Shown piece by piece: positions 7,775 through 14,596 of a stretch of DNA of 28,131 nt. Location: contig JAPPFO010000019.1 in NCBI GenBank assembly GCA_028875175.1, positions 21,898-50,028 of the forward strand, given 5' to 3'. Both the position numbers and the translations under genes were made by a program. The notes below the pieces were generated by a model. That model saw only the letters and a list, made by a program, of their open reading frames with translations, searched no databases and was not told the origin of the DNA. This DNA is from Chloroflexota bacterium. GTDB lineage: Bacteria > Chloroflexota > UBA11872. Position 1 is the stretch's first letter. Each line of letters starts with the position of its first letter.

Positions 7775-8824
7775 ATGAGATTCCATATCAAGTATGCGGC
7801 ATTCCTGGCTGCGCTTCTCGTGGTTCTGGTCGTGGGCGCTGCCTGTGGCGAGACCGACGACAGCGACGGCCGGTTGTCGGTCGTGGCCAGCATTTACCCG
7901 ATGGGCTACTTCGCCGAGCGCGTCGGCGGCGACCGCGTGACGGTCGACGTGCTCATCGAACCGGGAATGGAGGCGCACGGGTTTGAACCCACCGCCTCCC
8001 ACCTGCGGAACATCGGGGCTGCGGACGTGGTGGTAATGAACGGATTGGAGCTCGAGCCGTGGCTGGAACGCGCGCTCGAGGCGCTGGAAGAAAACGCCGA
8101 GCAAGTCGTCGTTGAAACGGCCGACGCGTCGCAAGCCGTCGAAGGCTTCGCCCACGAACACGACGAAGCGGAGGGCGAAGACCACGGCGAGGAAGGCAAG
8201 GAAGAAGAGCACGAGGAGGGCAAGGACGAGGATCACGAGGAAGGCGAAGACGAGGACCACCAGGAGGACGGCGAAGAGGGCGAGGAACATGGCGAAGAAC
8301 TCGACCCGCACATGTGGCTCGACCCCCTGCTGGCGGTCGTCCAGGTGGAGCGCATCCGCGACGCGCTGATTCGGGCCGACGCTGACAACGCCGACACCTA
8401 CCGCGCCAACGCATCCACGGTCATCACCGAGCTGAACACGCTCCACGGCGAGTTCATGGAGGGGCTGGCCAATTGCCGGCACGATCACTTCGTTACCTCG
8501 CACGCCGCGTATGCGTACCTGGGACTTCGCTATAGCGCTGAGCAGATCCCCGTGACCGGGCTTTCGCCGGAAGCCGAGCCGTCGCCGCGGCAGTTGGCGG
8601 CGATCACGGACCGGGTAACCGAGCTGGGCCTTGGCTATGTGCTGGTGGAGCCCGTGCTAAGCGACGGGCTCGCGCAGACCATCGCGCGCGAGGCTGGGAT
8701 TGAGCTCATCCCCTTCCACGCAATCGGGAGCGTCACCGACGACGAGTTGGAGACGCATGGCGATTACTTCGGTCTCATGCGCAACAATCTGGCCAGTCTC
8801 AAGGTTGCGCTGGAGTGCGCATGA
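7775..8824 (+). CDS. znuA: Zinc ABC transporter substrate-binding lipoprotein ZnuA
   Basis: This is an extracytoplasmic zinc-binding protein of the cluster A-I (cluster 9) family, 349 residues. The signal peptide ends in a lipobox VGAAC, giving lipidated Cys24. Family landmarks are VVASIYPMGYFAERVGG, EAHGFEPT with ligand His68, DPHMWLDP with ligand His179, and TSHAAYAYL with ligand His243. Between the first two ligand strands lies a highly acidic, His-rich loop (about 127-175), the flexible zinc-scavenging insert typical of true ZnuA. The ATG at 7775 has the ribosome site GGAAGG. The stop overlaps znuC by the ATGA arrangement, so znuACB is one operon. Confidence 0.94.
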   Translation: MRFHIKYAAFLAALLVVLVVGAACGETDDSDGRLSVVASIYPMGYFAERVGGDRVTVDVLIEPGMEAHGFEPTASHLRNIGAADVVVMNGLELEPWLERALEALEENAEQVVVETADASQAVEGFAHEHDEAEGEDHGEEGKEEEHEEGKDEDHEEGEDEDHQEDGEEGEEHGEELDPHMWLDPLLAVVQVERIRDALIRADADNADTYRANASTVITELNTLHGEFMEGLANCRHDHFVTSHAAYAYLGLRYSAEQIPVTGLSPEAEPSPRQLAAITDRVTELGLGYVLVEPVLSDGLAQTIAREAGIELIPFHAIGSVTDDELETHGDYFGLMRNNLASLKVALECA

Positions 8825-9615
8825 CCGAGTCCTCGTCACCCAGCGTCGTCGAGTGGGAGCGCGTCAGCTTTGCCTACGGCTCGGTGCCCGCGGTGGAAGA
8901 CGTGTCGCTGTGTATTCACTACGGCGAACTGGCAGCCATCCTGGGGCCCAATGGGGGCGGTAAGAGCACGCTCATCAAGCTGGCCCTGGGCCTGCTCCAG
9001 CCCGACGCCGGCAAGGTTCGCCTGTTTGGGCGCGACGTGGCCGACTTCGACGACTGGCGCCGGGTGGGCTACATGCCGCAGGTCGTCGCCGGCGTCTGGC
9101 GGGATTTTCCAGCCACCGTCTCAGAGGTTGTGGCGCACGGCGCGCATAGCGGCGTGTCGCCGCTCGGGTTGTTTCGCCGCTCCGAACGGGCCGACGTGTT
9201 GGAGGCGCTGGCCGTCGCCGGCATGACGGCATTTCGCTCCAGGCGCCTGTCAGAGCTCTCGGTCGGGCAACAGCAGCGGGTGTTGCTGGCCAGGGCGCTG
9301 GTTCGGCAGCCGGAATTGCTGGTCCTTGACGAGCCGGCGGCCGGTGTTGACGTTTCGGGCGAGGAGCAGTTGTACGCGGTTCTGCGCGACATCAACCGCG
9401 AGCGCGGCATAGCCGTCATCATCGTCTCGCACGACATCGGCGCCATGCTGCGCGAGGCCAGCACCCTGGCCTGCATGGATCGCAGGCTGGTCCTGCACGG
9501 GCATCCGCACGACCTGACGCTGGACGAGCTTTCAACGCTGTATGGCGTCCCGGTTGACGTGCTCGTTCACGATGCCCTTCATGAGTTTGAGGGCGTGCTT
9601 CACCAGCACCGCTAG
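8821..9615 (+). CDS. znuC: Zinc ABC transporter ATP-binding protein ZnuC
   Basis: This 264-residue ATPase powers zinc import. Motifs are Walker A GPNGGGKST (42-50), Q-loop Gln87 in YMPQVV, signature LSVGQ (146-150), Walker B with D170-E171 in LLVLDEPAAGVD, and H-loop His204 in SHD. The start ATG overlaps the znuA stop (ATGA) with a Shine-Dalgarno-like TGGAG just upstream, indicating translational coupling; a GTG six bases earlier is less likely. The C-terminal 50 residues carry the usual MDRRLVLHGHP segment of metal-type ATPases. Confidence 0.94.
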   Translation: MTESSSPSVVEWERVSFAYGSVPAVEDVSLCIHYGELAAILGPNGGGKSTLIKLALGLLQPDAGKVRLFGRDVADFDDWRRVGYMPQVVAGVWRDFPATVSEVVAHGAHSGVSPLGLFRRSERADVLEALAVAGMTAFRSRRLSELSVGQQQRVLLARALVRQPELLVLDEPAAGVDVSGEEQLYAVLRDINRERGIAVIIVSHDIGAMLREASTLACMDRRLVLHGHPHDLTLDELSTLYGVPVDVLVHDALHEFEGVLHQHR

Positions 9616-9617
9616 CC

Positions 9618-10442
9618 ATGCCGGCCATCCTTCAGTACGAATTCATGCTGCGAGCCCTGGTGGGCGGGGCCCTGGTAGGCGTCCTGGCGCCGGTGCTGGG
9701 CACCTTTATCGTCCTGCGGCGCTTTTCGCTCATTGCCGAAACCCTGGCCCACGTGGCCCTCATGGGCGTGGCGATTGGAATGGCCACCAGGTTCCTGCCG
9801 TCGTTGGCGGCACTCATTGCGGCGTGTCTTGGCGCGATCCTGGTGGAGCAACTCCGGGCCCGCGGCCGGTTGCCCGGCGACGTGGCGATGGCGGTCGTGC
9901 TTTACGGCGCGTTGGCTTTCGCCATTGTGGTAATCGGACTCGCCGGTGGGTTCAATGTTGACCTCTTTTCCTTCCTCTTCGGTTCGATTCTGAGCGTGGC
10001 GCCGCTCGACCTGTGGCTGCTGGCGGGACTTACCGTGGTCGTCGTGCTCTTCGTCGGCGTATTCTTCGTCGACCTCGCCCAGATCGCTTTCGACGACGAC
10101 CTGGCGAGAGTGAGCGGTGTGCGGACCGATCTGCTCAACCTTGGGTTGGCTGTGCTCACTGGCGCGACGATCACTCTGTCCATGCGGGTCGTGGGTGTGC
10201 TGCTGGTAGGCGCCATGCTTGTCGTGCCGGTGATGGTTGGGCTACGGGTCGCACGCGGTTTACGGGCCGCAATGGCCACGGCGGTCGTAGCTGGCGTGCT
10301 CAGCGCCCTTGCCGGACTGGCGTTTGCCTTCTATGGCGATGTATCGGCCGGCGGCGCCATCGTGTTGACCGCGCTGGCACTGTTGGTGCTGGCTCATGTC
10401 TGGATGGCCCTACGCCGCCTGCAGCGTGAGGCGCACGCGTAG
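9618..10442 (+). CDS. znuB: Zinc ABC transporter permease ZnuB
   Basis: This 274-residue integral membrane protein of the ABC-3 family forms the zinc channel. The sequence is almost all hydrophobic, with about eight helices. The conserved early block is FIVLRRFSLIAETLAHVALMGVAIG (about 32-56), containing the Ser/Glu/His pattern of ZnuB/MntB permeases. Later landmarks are FGSILSV, ARVSGV and the Gly/Val-rich VVGVLLVGAMLVVPV. The start lies 2 nt after the znuC stop with a weak ribosome site, so it probably depends on translational coupling. It is the last gene of the operon, followed by the bidirectional hairpin. Confidence 0.93.
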   Translation: MPAILQYEFMLRALVGGALVGVLAPVLGTFIVLRRFSLIAETLAHVALMGVAIGMATRFLPSLAALIAACLGAILVEQLRARGRLPGDVAMAVVLYGALAFAIVVIGLAGGFNVDLFSFLFGSILSVAPLDLWLLAGLTVVVVLFVGVFFVDLAQIAFDDDLARVSGVRTDLLNLGLAVLTGATITLSMRVVGVLLVGAMLVVPVMVGLRVARGLRAAMATAVVAGVLSALAGLAFAFYGDVSAGGAIVLTALALLVLAHVWMALRRLQREAHA

Positions 10443-10591
10443 GACCATTTCCGGGCGCCCGCCGCCCACGTCGATTCGCAGACGAGTCGTCCCAGCCCAC
10501 CCGTGCGAGTACGCCGCGTGGCCGCCGCAATCTGCCCCCGAAACTGGCTGTGGCCGCCGCCGTTCCGCCCGCTGTCACGCTCCCAAATGCG

Positions 10592-10628
10592 GAGAGCCGA
10601 CCCGGCCTAGGTGAGCGGGTCGGCTCTC
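10592..10628. terminator. Bidirectional terminator hairpin between znuB and the CDF gene
   Basis: Positions 10592-10604 and 10616-10628 are a perfect 13-bp inverted repeat with an 11-nt loop. It sits between two converging genes, znuB ending at 10442 and the CDF exporter ending at 10654 on the other strand. It therefore probably ends both transcripts. No long T-run is seen on either side. Confidence 0.65.
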
Positions 10629-10653
10629 AAATGCCAGGCGCCGTACGAGCCGC

Positions 10654-11907
10654 CTACATGGAGTCCGCCTCGGCCATGGAGCGTGCGACAAGGTGGTCCA
10701 CATGGTGGTTTTCCTGCTCGCAGTCCGCTGCCGAGTGCTCCAGCTGCAATGTGATGTGCGTCAGGTCGTAACGCCTGGCGATCTTGCGCAGTTGGTTCAG
10801 CAGGTCGTCCGATTCTCCGGTGTAGGACGGGTCGACCAGCACGTGGGCGGTGAACGCGTTGTAGCCGGAGGTGATCGTCCAGGCGTGAACGTCGTGCACC
10901 AGCGTCACGCCTTCAACCTCCTCCATTTCGCTACACAGCTCGTACATATCCACGCTGTCCGGCGTGCCCTCCAGCAACACCTTGAAGACGCCCATGAAAA
11001 GGCCCCAGGAACTCTTCAGAATCAGTAGGCCTACGACGATGCTCAGGATCGGGTCGGCGATATACCACTCGAACGCCAGCACCAGGGCGCCGGAGATGAT
11101 CACGCCGACGGATCCCAGCATGTCGGCCAGCACGTGCTGGTAGGCGCCCTCGACGTTCAGGCTCTCGCCGGCGGCGGCGTGAAGGATGTATGCCGCCACG
11201 ATGTTCACGATCAGCCCAATGATCCCGACGGTGAACAGGATGCCCCCTTCCAGTTCCGGGGTCTCAAAGAATCGCTCGACGGCCTCAAAGAAGATCAGGC
11301 CGGCAATCAGCCAGAGGCTCAGCGTGTTCACGAGCGCCGCCAGCACCTCGGTGCGGTGGTAGCCAAAGGTCCGACCAACCGTCGCGGAGCGGCCCGACAG
11401 CCACATGGCAAACAGCGCCAGGGCAATGGCCGCGGAGTCCGTCAGCATGTGGCCGGCGTCCGCCAGCAGCGCCAGGCTGCCGGAGATGATGGACCCCACC
11501 ACCTCCACGATCATGAAGCCGGTAATCAGCGACAGGGCGATGATCAGGCTGCGCTTGCTGGCTCCGCGCAGGTCGTGGTGGTGGTCGTGGCCGTGGCCAT
11601 GGTGATGATGCCCGTGTCCATGTCCATGCCCATGTCCATGCCCATGTCCATGCCCGTGGTCGTGGTCGTGGTCGTGGTGGGCATGGTCGTGATCATGCCC
11701 GTGATCGTGCTCATGCTCGTGGTCATGCCCGTGCTCAGGCTTGTGGGCGTGCGCGTGGGCATGCTCATGCTCGTGATCGTGGTCGCAATGGGCATGATCG
11801 TGGTCATGGTCATGCCCGTGATCATGCTCACCGTGGGTGTGTTCATGATCGTGCCCCTCGTGCCCGTGGTCGTGGCCTGCGCGGTCACGAGGTCGCTCGG
11901 ATGTCAC
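10654..11907 (-). CDS. CDF family cation exporter with long His-rich N-terminus (ZitB/CzcD-like)
   Basis: This 417-residue proton-coupled exporter probably moves zinc (or Co/Cd) out of the cytoplasm. Residues 12-111 hold 51 histidines, mostly alternating with Asp, Glu or Gly. The CDF core begins near 116 with six predicted helices. The metal sites are visible: LADAGHMLTD (Asp150, His153, Asp157) and HVLAD (His258, Asp262). The cytoplasmic C-terminal domain has VEGVTLVHDVHAWTITSGYNAFTAHVLVD. The start is GTG at 11905-11907 with a strong ribosome site (GGGAGGTGG). A terminator-like hairpin lies 25 bp before it. The His-rich arm is unusually long even for this family and is encoded by near-perfect hexanucleotide repeats. 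Confidence 0.93.
   Translation of the reverse strand: MTSERPRDRAGHDHGHEGHDHEHTHGEHDHGHDHDHDHAHCDHDHEHEHAHAHAHKPEHGHDHEHEHDHGHDHDHAHHDHDHDHGHGHGHGHGHGHGHGHHHHGHGHDHHHDLRGASKRSLIIALSLITGFMIVEVVGSIISGSLALLADAGHMLTDSAAIALALFAMWLSGRSATVGRTFGYHRTEVLAALVNTLSLWLIAGLIFFEAVERFFETPELEGGILFTVGIIGLIVNIVAAYILHAAAGESLNVEGAYQHVLADMLGSVGVIISGALVLAFEWYIADPILSIVVGLLILKSSWGLFMGVFKVLLEGTPDSVDMYELCSEMEEVEGVTLVHDVHAWTITSGYNAFTAHVLVDPSYTGESDDLLNQLRKIARRYDLTHITLQLEHSAADCEQENHHVDHLVARSMAEADSM
11570..11880. repeat. Hexanucleotide-type repeats encoding the CDF His-rich arm
   Basis: The codons for alternating His-Gly and His-Asp make runs of CATGCC, CATGTC and CGTGGT units on the plus strand. The cleanest run is at 11616-11652, where CCATGTCCATGC recurs about three times. 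Such arrays are prone to slippage in whole codon pairs, which would change arm length without breaking the frame. Confidence 0.75.
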
Positions 11908-11931
11908 TGCAACACCACCTCCCTCAATGCG

Positions 11932-11963
11932 AAAACGGCGGCCCCGCGCCTTGCGGGACCGCC
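11932..11963 (-). terminator. Terminator or attenuator between the His/Cys gene and the CDF gene
   Basis: On the minus strand an 11-bp stem (11963-11953 with 11947-11937, one G-U pair) with a 5-nt loop is followed by G then TTTT. This is a plausible Rho-independent terminator. It lies 56 bp after the His/Cys gene stop and 25 bp before the CDF start, so it either separates two units or attenuates read-through into the exporter gene. Confidence 0.6.
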
Positions 11964-12019
11964 AATTCGCGTTGCTAGCTGCTCAACTAACTGAATTGCA
12001 CCCTCGAGGTGCCGGGCAG

Positions 12020-12271
12020 CTAAGCGGCGTGTGCTGCGTGGTGAGGGTCGCCCGGCGCGGCGCAGTGTTCCTCGCCGTGCTGGTGACAATGGTCGGTCCC
12101 GTGCTCATCAAGGTCTTCGTCGCCGCCGATCGCCACGCAAGCCTCGTCGCCGTGCGTGTGGCAGTGCCCCGGGCCGTGCTCGTGGCAGTGCACGCCGTTG
12201 TGCTCGTGGCAATGCTCGCCCTCGTGCTCGTGGCAATGGTCGGCCGCGTGGTCGTGGTCGTGATGGCTCAT
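12020..12271 (-). CDS. Small His/Cys octapeptide-repeat protein, putative metal buffer
   Basis: This 83-residue protein has 24 His and 7 Cys. I do not recognise the family. From residue 12 it repeats an eight-residue unit HCHEHxGx; cysteines fall at 13, 21, 29, 37 and 45, exactly every eight residues, then at 62 and 70, again eight apart. An acidic hinge (DEACVAIGGDEDLDE) separates the two blocks. There is no signal peptide or membrane helix, so it is probably cytosolic. The ATG at 12269-12271 has a GGAGG ribosome site; longer readings to 12511 use DNA of the divergent gene and are rejected. It lies upstream of the CDF exporter on the same strand and close to znuABC, so zinc storage, buffering or delivery is inferred. 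It is metallothionein-like in composition but not in Cys pattern. Confidence 0.75.
   Translation of the reverse strand: MSHHDHDHAADHCHEHEGEHCHEHNGVHCHEHGPGHCHTHGDEACVAIGGDEDLDEHGTDHCHQHGEEHCAAPGDPHHAAHAA
12166..12236. repeat. 24-bp tandem repeat inside the His/Cys gene
   Basis: About three near-identical 24-bp units, with the recurring core GTGCTCGTGGCA on the plus strand, encode successive HCHEHxGx octapeptides. Differences are mainly in the variable codons, consistent with growth by duplication. Confidence 0.7.
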
Positions 12272-12485
12272 GGCCTGCCGCCTCCAGGACTTAACTGGCG
12301 CCGCGTCGCGCTGGATCATGGTACATGGTGCGCGCACTAGTCGACGAAGAGCAAGTAGCGTTCCAACTCGAAGTGCCACGCCATCGACGCCGATTGAAGT
12401 GGCGAGCCTCCGCTGCCTCACATACGTTCCGCCAAATGCACGGACGCGGCCAGGCAAACTGAGACACGGCCCCGGGAGATGACTC
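12272..12485. promoter_or_regulatory. Divergent promoter region (His/Cys gene and Gfo/Idh/MocA gene)
   Basis: This 214-bp gap must carry promoters for both flanking genes. One half-site like the operator candidate before the Zur-like gene (TGAGAC, about 12461-12466) is visible. It sits nearer the dehydrogenase and its partner half is absent. No convincing boxes or complete operator can be called. Confidence 0.3.
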
Positions 12486-13559
12486 ATGACCGAGAGATTG
12501 CGCGCCGGCATTGTCGGCCTCTCCGCGATCGCGTCGAAATTGCCGCAGCGCGCCGAACATGCCGGGATGGGGATTCGCCTGCCCGCTTCGCACGCCAGCG
12601 CCTACTACGCGGTGCCGGAGACGGAACTCGTCGCCGCCTGTGACCTGCGTCCCGAGCGCGCCGCGGCCTTCAAGCACCAGTGGTCGGAGCTGCTTCCGGA
12701 TCTTCGCGTCTACCGCGACCATCGCGAAATGTTGGCGGCGGAGGACCTCGACCTCGTCAGCGTTGTCACCAGTGACCATGTGCACGCCCAGGTCGTGGTC
12801 GACGCGGCCGCGGCAGGAACCAGGGGAATCCTCTGCGAGAAGCCAATCGCCACCACGCTCGCCGACGCCGATCGCATGATCGCCGCCACCGAACAGGCGG
12901 GCATTCCCATGCTGGTCAATCACACCCGCCGCTGGATGTCGCCGTGGTTGCAGGTCGCTGCGCTGATCCGCGACGGAACCATTGGCAACGTGCAGCGCAT
13001 CGTGGCCAGCCAGGGTGGACCACGCGCCATGCTGTTCCGCACCGGCACCCACATCTGCGACTCAATTGCCTGGTTTGCCGGCGCACAACCGCAGGCGGTA
13101 TACGCGCTGCCCGAGCCCGGCCTGGAGGCCTACGGCCCGCGCTACGCCGGCGACGGCGGCCGCGATCCCGCTACCGACCCGGCCCTCAGCGTCGTGATTG
13201 AGTTCGAAAACGGCGTGCGCGCCTTCTGGAACATGTGCAAGACCATGCCGCAGGTGTTCGATATCGACATCTACGGTGAGCAGGGCTGCATCAGGGGCCG
13301 CACGTTTCCGGGCGACGAGATTTCCGTCACGATTGACATCGGGAATCATCGGCTGCTTGACGAACCGCTGGCTCGGGTGGAACACACCTCCGGCTGGTTT
13401 GCCGGCTGTGTGACGGAGCTCGTCGGCCTTGTCCGCCACGGCGGTCAGCCGTCGTCCGGAAGGCGCCAGGCCCGCACGGCCCTTGAAATCATGCTCGCCG
13501 CCCTTCAATCCCAGGCACAGGGCGGCGTGCGAGTCGGGTGGCCCATCGCCGACGCCTGA
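12486..13559 (+). CDS. Gfo/Idh/MocA family NAD(P)-dependent oxidoreductase
   Basis: This 357-residue cytoplasmic dehydrogenase probably acts on a sugar, inositol or amino-sugar derivative. The N-terminal Rossmann fold begins AGIVGLSAIASKL (about 7-19), a variant of the usual G-x-G-x-x-G. The diagnostic EKP of the family follows (CEKPIATT, about 118-125), where Lys is the catalytic or cofactor-orienting residue. The C-terminal half has the usual beta-sheet domain; GTHICDSIAWF holds the conserved His and Asp of the active site. The start has GGGAGATGA just upstream. It is divergent from the His/Cys gene across a 214-bp gap and is not obviously part of the zinc module. Confidence 0.9.
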   Translation: MTERLRAGIVGLSAIASKLPQRAEHAGMGIRLPASHASAYYAVPETELVAACDLRPERAAAFKHQWSELLPDLRVYRDHREMLAAEDLDLVSVVTSDHVHAQVVVDAAAAGTRGILCEKPIATTLADADRMIAATEQAGIPMLVNHTRRWMSPWLQVAALIRDGTIGNVQRIVASQGGPRAMLFRTGTHICDSIAWFAGAQPQAVYALPEPGLEAYGPRYAGDGGRDPATDPALSVVIEFENGVRAFWNMCKTMPQVFDIDIYGEQGCIRGRTFPGDEISVTIDIGNHRLLDEPLARVEHTSGWFAGCVTELVGLVRHGGQPSSGRRQARTALEIMLAALQSQAQGGVRVGWPIADA

Positions 13560-13854
13560 CGCGGCCCCACCATCGTCAAGCGAGCCAGGGCTCGACGCTG
13601 GGAGAGCACCACGAGCGTTAATGGTCGCAGGTCGAAGTTTCACGCCAGGCCCGCGGCGCATTGGCAAGTGCCTGCCGACGGCCTGCGACTGCCGTTTTCC
13701 ATGTCCAAAAAAAGTGTTGGCACGCTCGCACTTGTGGGGCAGACTGCGATGCCACGTGCCCGAGGTATCGGGAGGACACGGCTGCGGCGCTGCTGCGAGA
13801 CCGTGACTCGGGCTGTTCGAACGGAGCGAGCGGCGGCTCACCAGCGCCGCGCCT
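13560..13854. other. Intergenic region without recognisable gene
   Basis: About 295 bp separate the dehydrogenase from the exported RlpA-like gene. It contains a short GAGCC/GGCTC hairpin (13582-13593) and a run of seven A at about 13708-13714, but no ORF with coding character. It probably holds the terminator of the first gene and the promoter of the second. Confidence 0.4.
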
Positions 13855-14559
13855 TTGATTACCTTTTCCCAGCGGCGGCGTGTCGTTGCCATTGGTGCTG
13901 CCGCTCTGCTGATTCTCGGACTTCCAACCGTCGCCACCGCGGCAGGACCGACGGACTCGATCGTCCCGACGTCCGATGGGTCGCCCCTCGACGGAGAGGG
14001 CGTCGGAACCTGGCGTTGGACCCGAGCCTCGGGCTACGGCCCCCCGACGCACTGGGACTGCGGGCACGTCGAGAACGGTCGTTGTGTCGGCTACTTCGGG
14101 TTTCGCACGGCCTGGGGCTGGCGCTGCGATCCTGAAGCCAACCATGCGTGGGCAGTGCTGGACCGCGATCGGTCCTTCGGGGTTGCCCACCAATGGCTGC
14201 CGCTGGGGACCTGGGTTGAAATCCGGCTCGTCGAGTCTCAGCCAGCCACGGGCAAGTGGCTGGCGTCAGGACGCTCGGTTCTGGCGCCCGTGACCGACCG
14301 CGGTCCCTATGCGCCGTGGGGCGACGACGGCGGTTTCGACCTTCAGGCGCCGCTGGTGCAAGCCATGGACTGGTCCGTTGAACTCAGCTGGTACAAAGTC
14401 CGCGTGCTGGACATCCCGCGCTACTGTCCGGCTCAGGGCGCCGATATGCCGGACTGGCAACTGCTGATGAGCCAGATGGACGCCGACGACCCGCGCACCG
14501 CGGCCCTCTTTGCCGCCGCCACCGAATGGCTCGGCGCCTCGCTCCTTCCGCAGGGATAA
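13855..14559 (+). CDS. Exported protein with RlpA-like double-psi beta-barrel domain
   Basis: This 234-residue protein has an N-terminal signal peptide (QRRR, then VVAIGAAALLILGLPTV, cleavage near ATAA-GP). The central part resembles RlpA/expansin-type barrels: LPLGTWVEIRL (115-125), then SVLAPVTDRGPYAPW with the diagnostic DRGP at 148-151, and FDLQAPLVQAMDW in the place of the conserved D-L-S helix. Four cysteines (69, 77, 91, 181) could form disulfides outside the cell. RlpA proteins bind or cleave denuded peptidoglycan; the catalytic Asp and His are not certain here. The start is TTG at 13855, chosen because it gives a complete signal peptide. It converges on the next gene with a 37-bp gap. 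Confidence 0.65.
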   Translation: MITFSQRRRVVAIGAAALLILGLPTVATAAGPTDSIVPTSDGSPLDGEGVGTWRWTRASGYGPPTHWDCGHVENGRCVGYFGFRTAWGWRCDPEANHAWAVLDRDRSFGVAHQWLPLGTWVEIRLVESQPATGKWLASGRSVLAPVTDRGPYAPWGDDGGFDLQAPLVQAMDWSVELSWYKVRVLDIPRYCPAQGADMPDWQLLMSQMDADDPRTAALFAAATEWLGASLLPQG

Positions 14560-14596
14560 CCGCGACGACCCAGGTCACGGTCACCGCTTCCGGGCG

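Noticed and set aside
11134..11994. Plus-strand ORF rich in Val and Met opposite the CDF gene
   Set aside because: It is the complement of the His-codon repeats (CAT/GTG symmetry); the minus frame has the CDF motifs.
12272..12511. N-terminal extension of the His/Cys protein
   Set aside because: The extension has no His/Cys character and overlaps the divergent gene; the ATG at 12271 has a good ribosome site.
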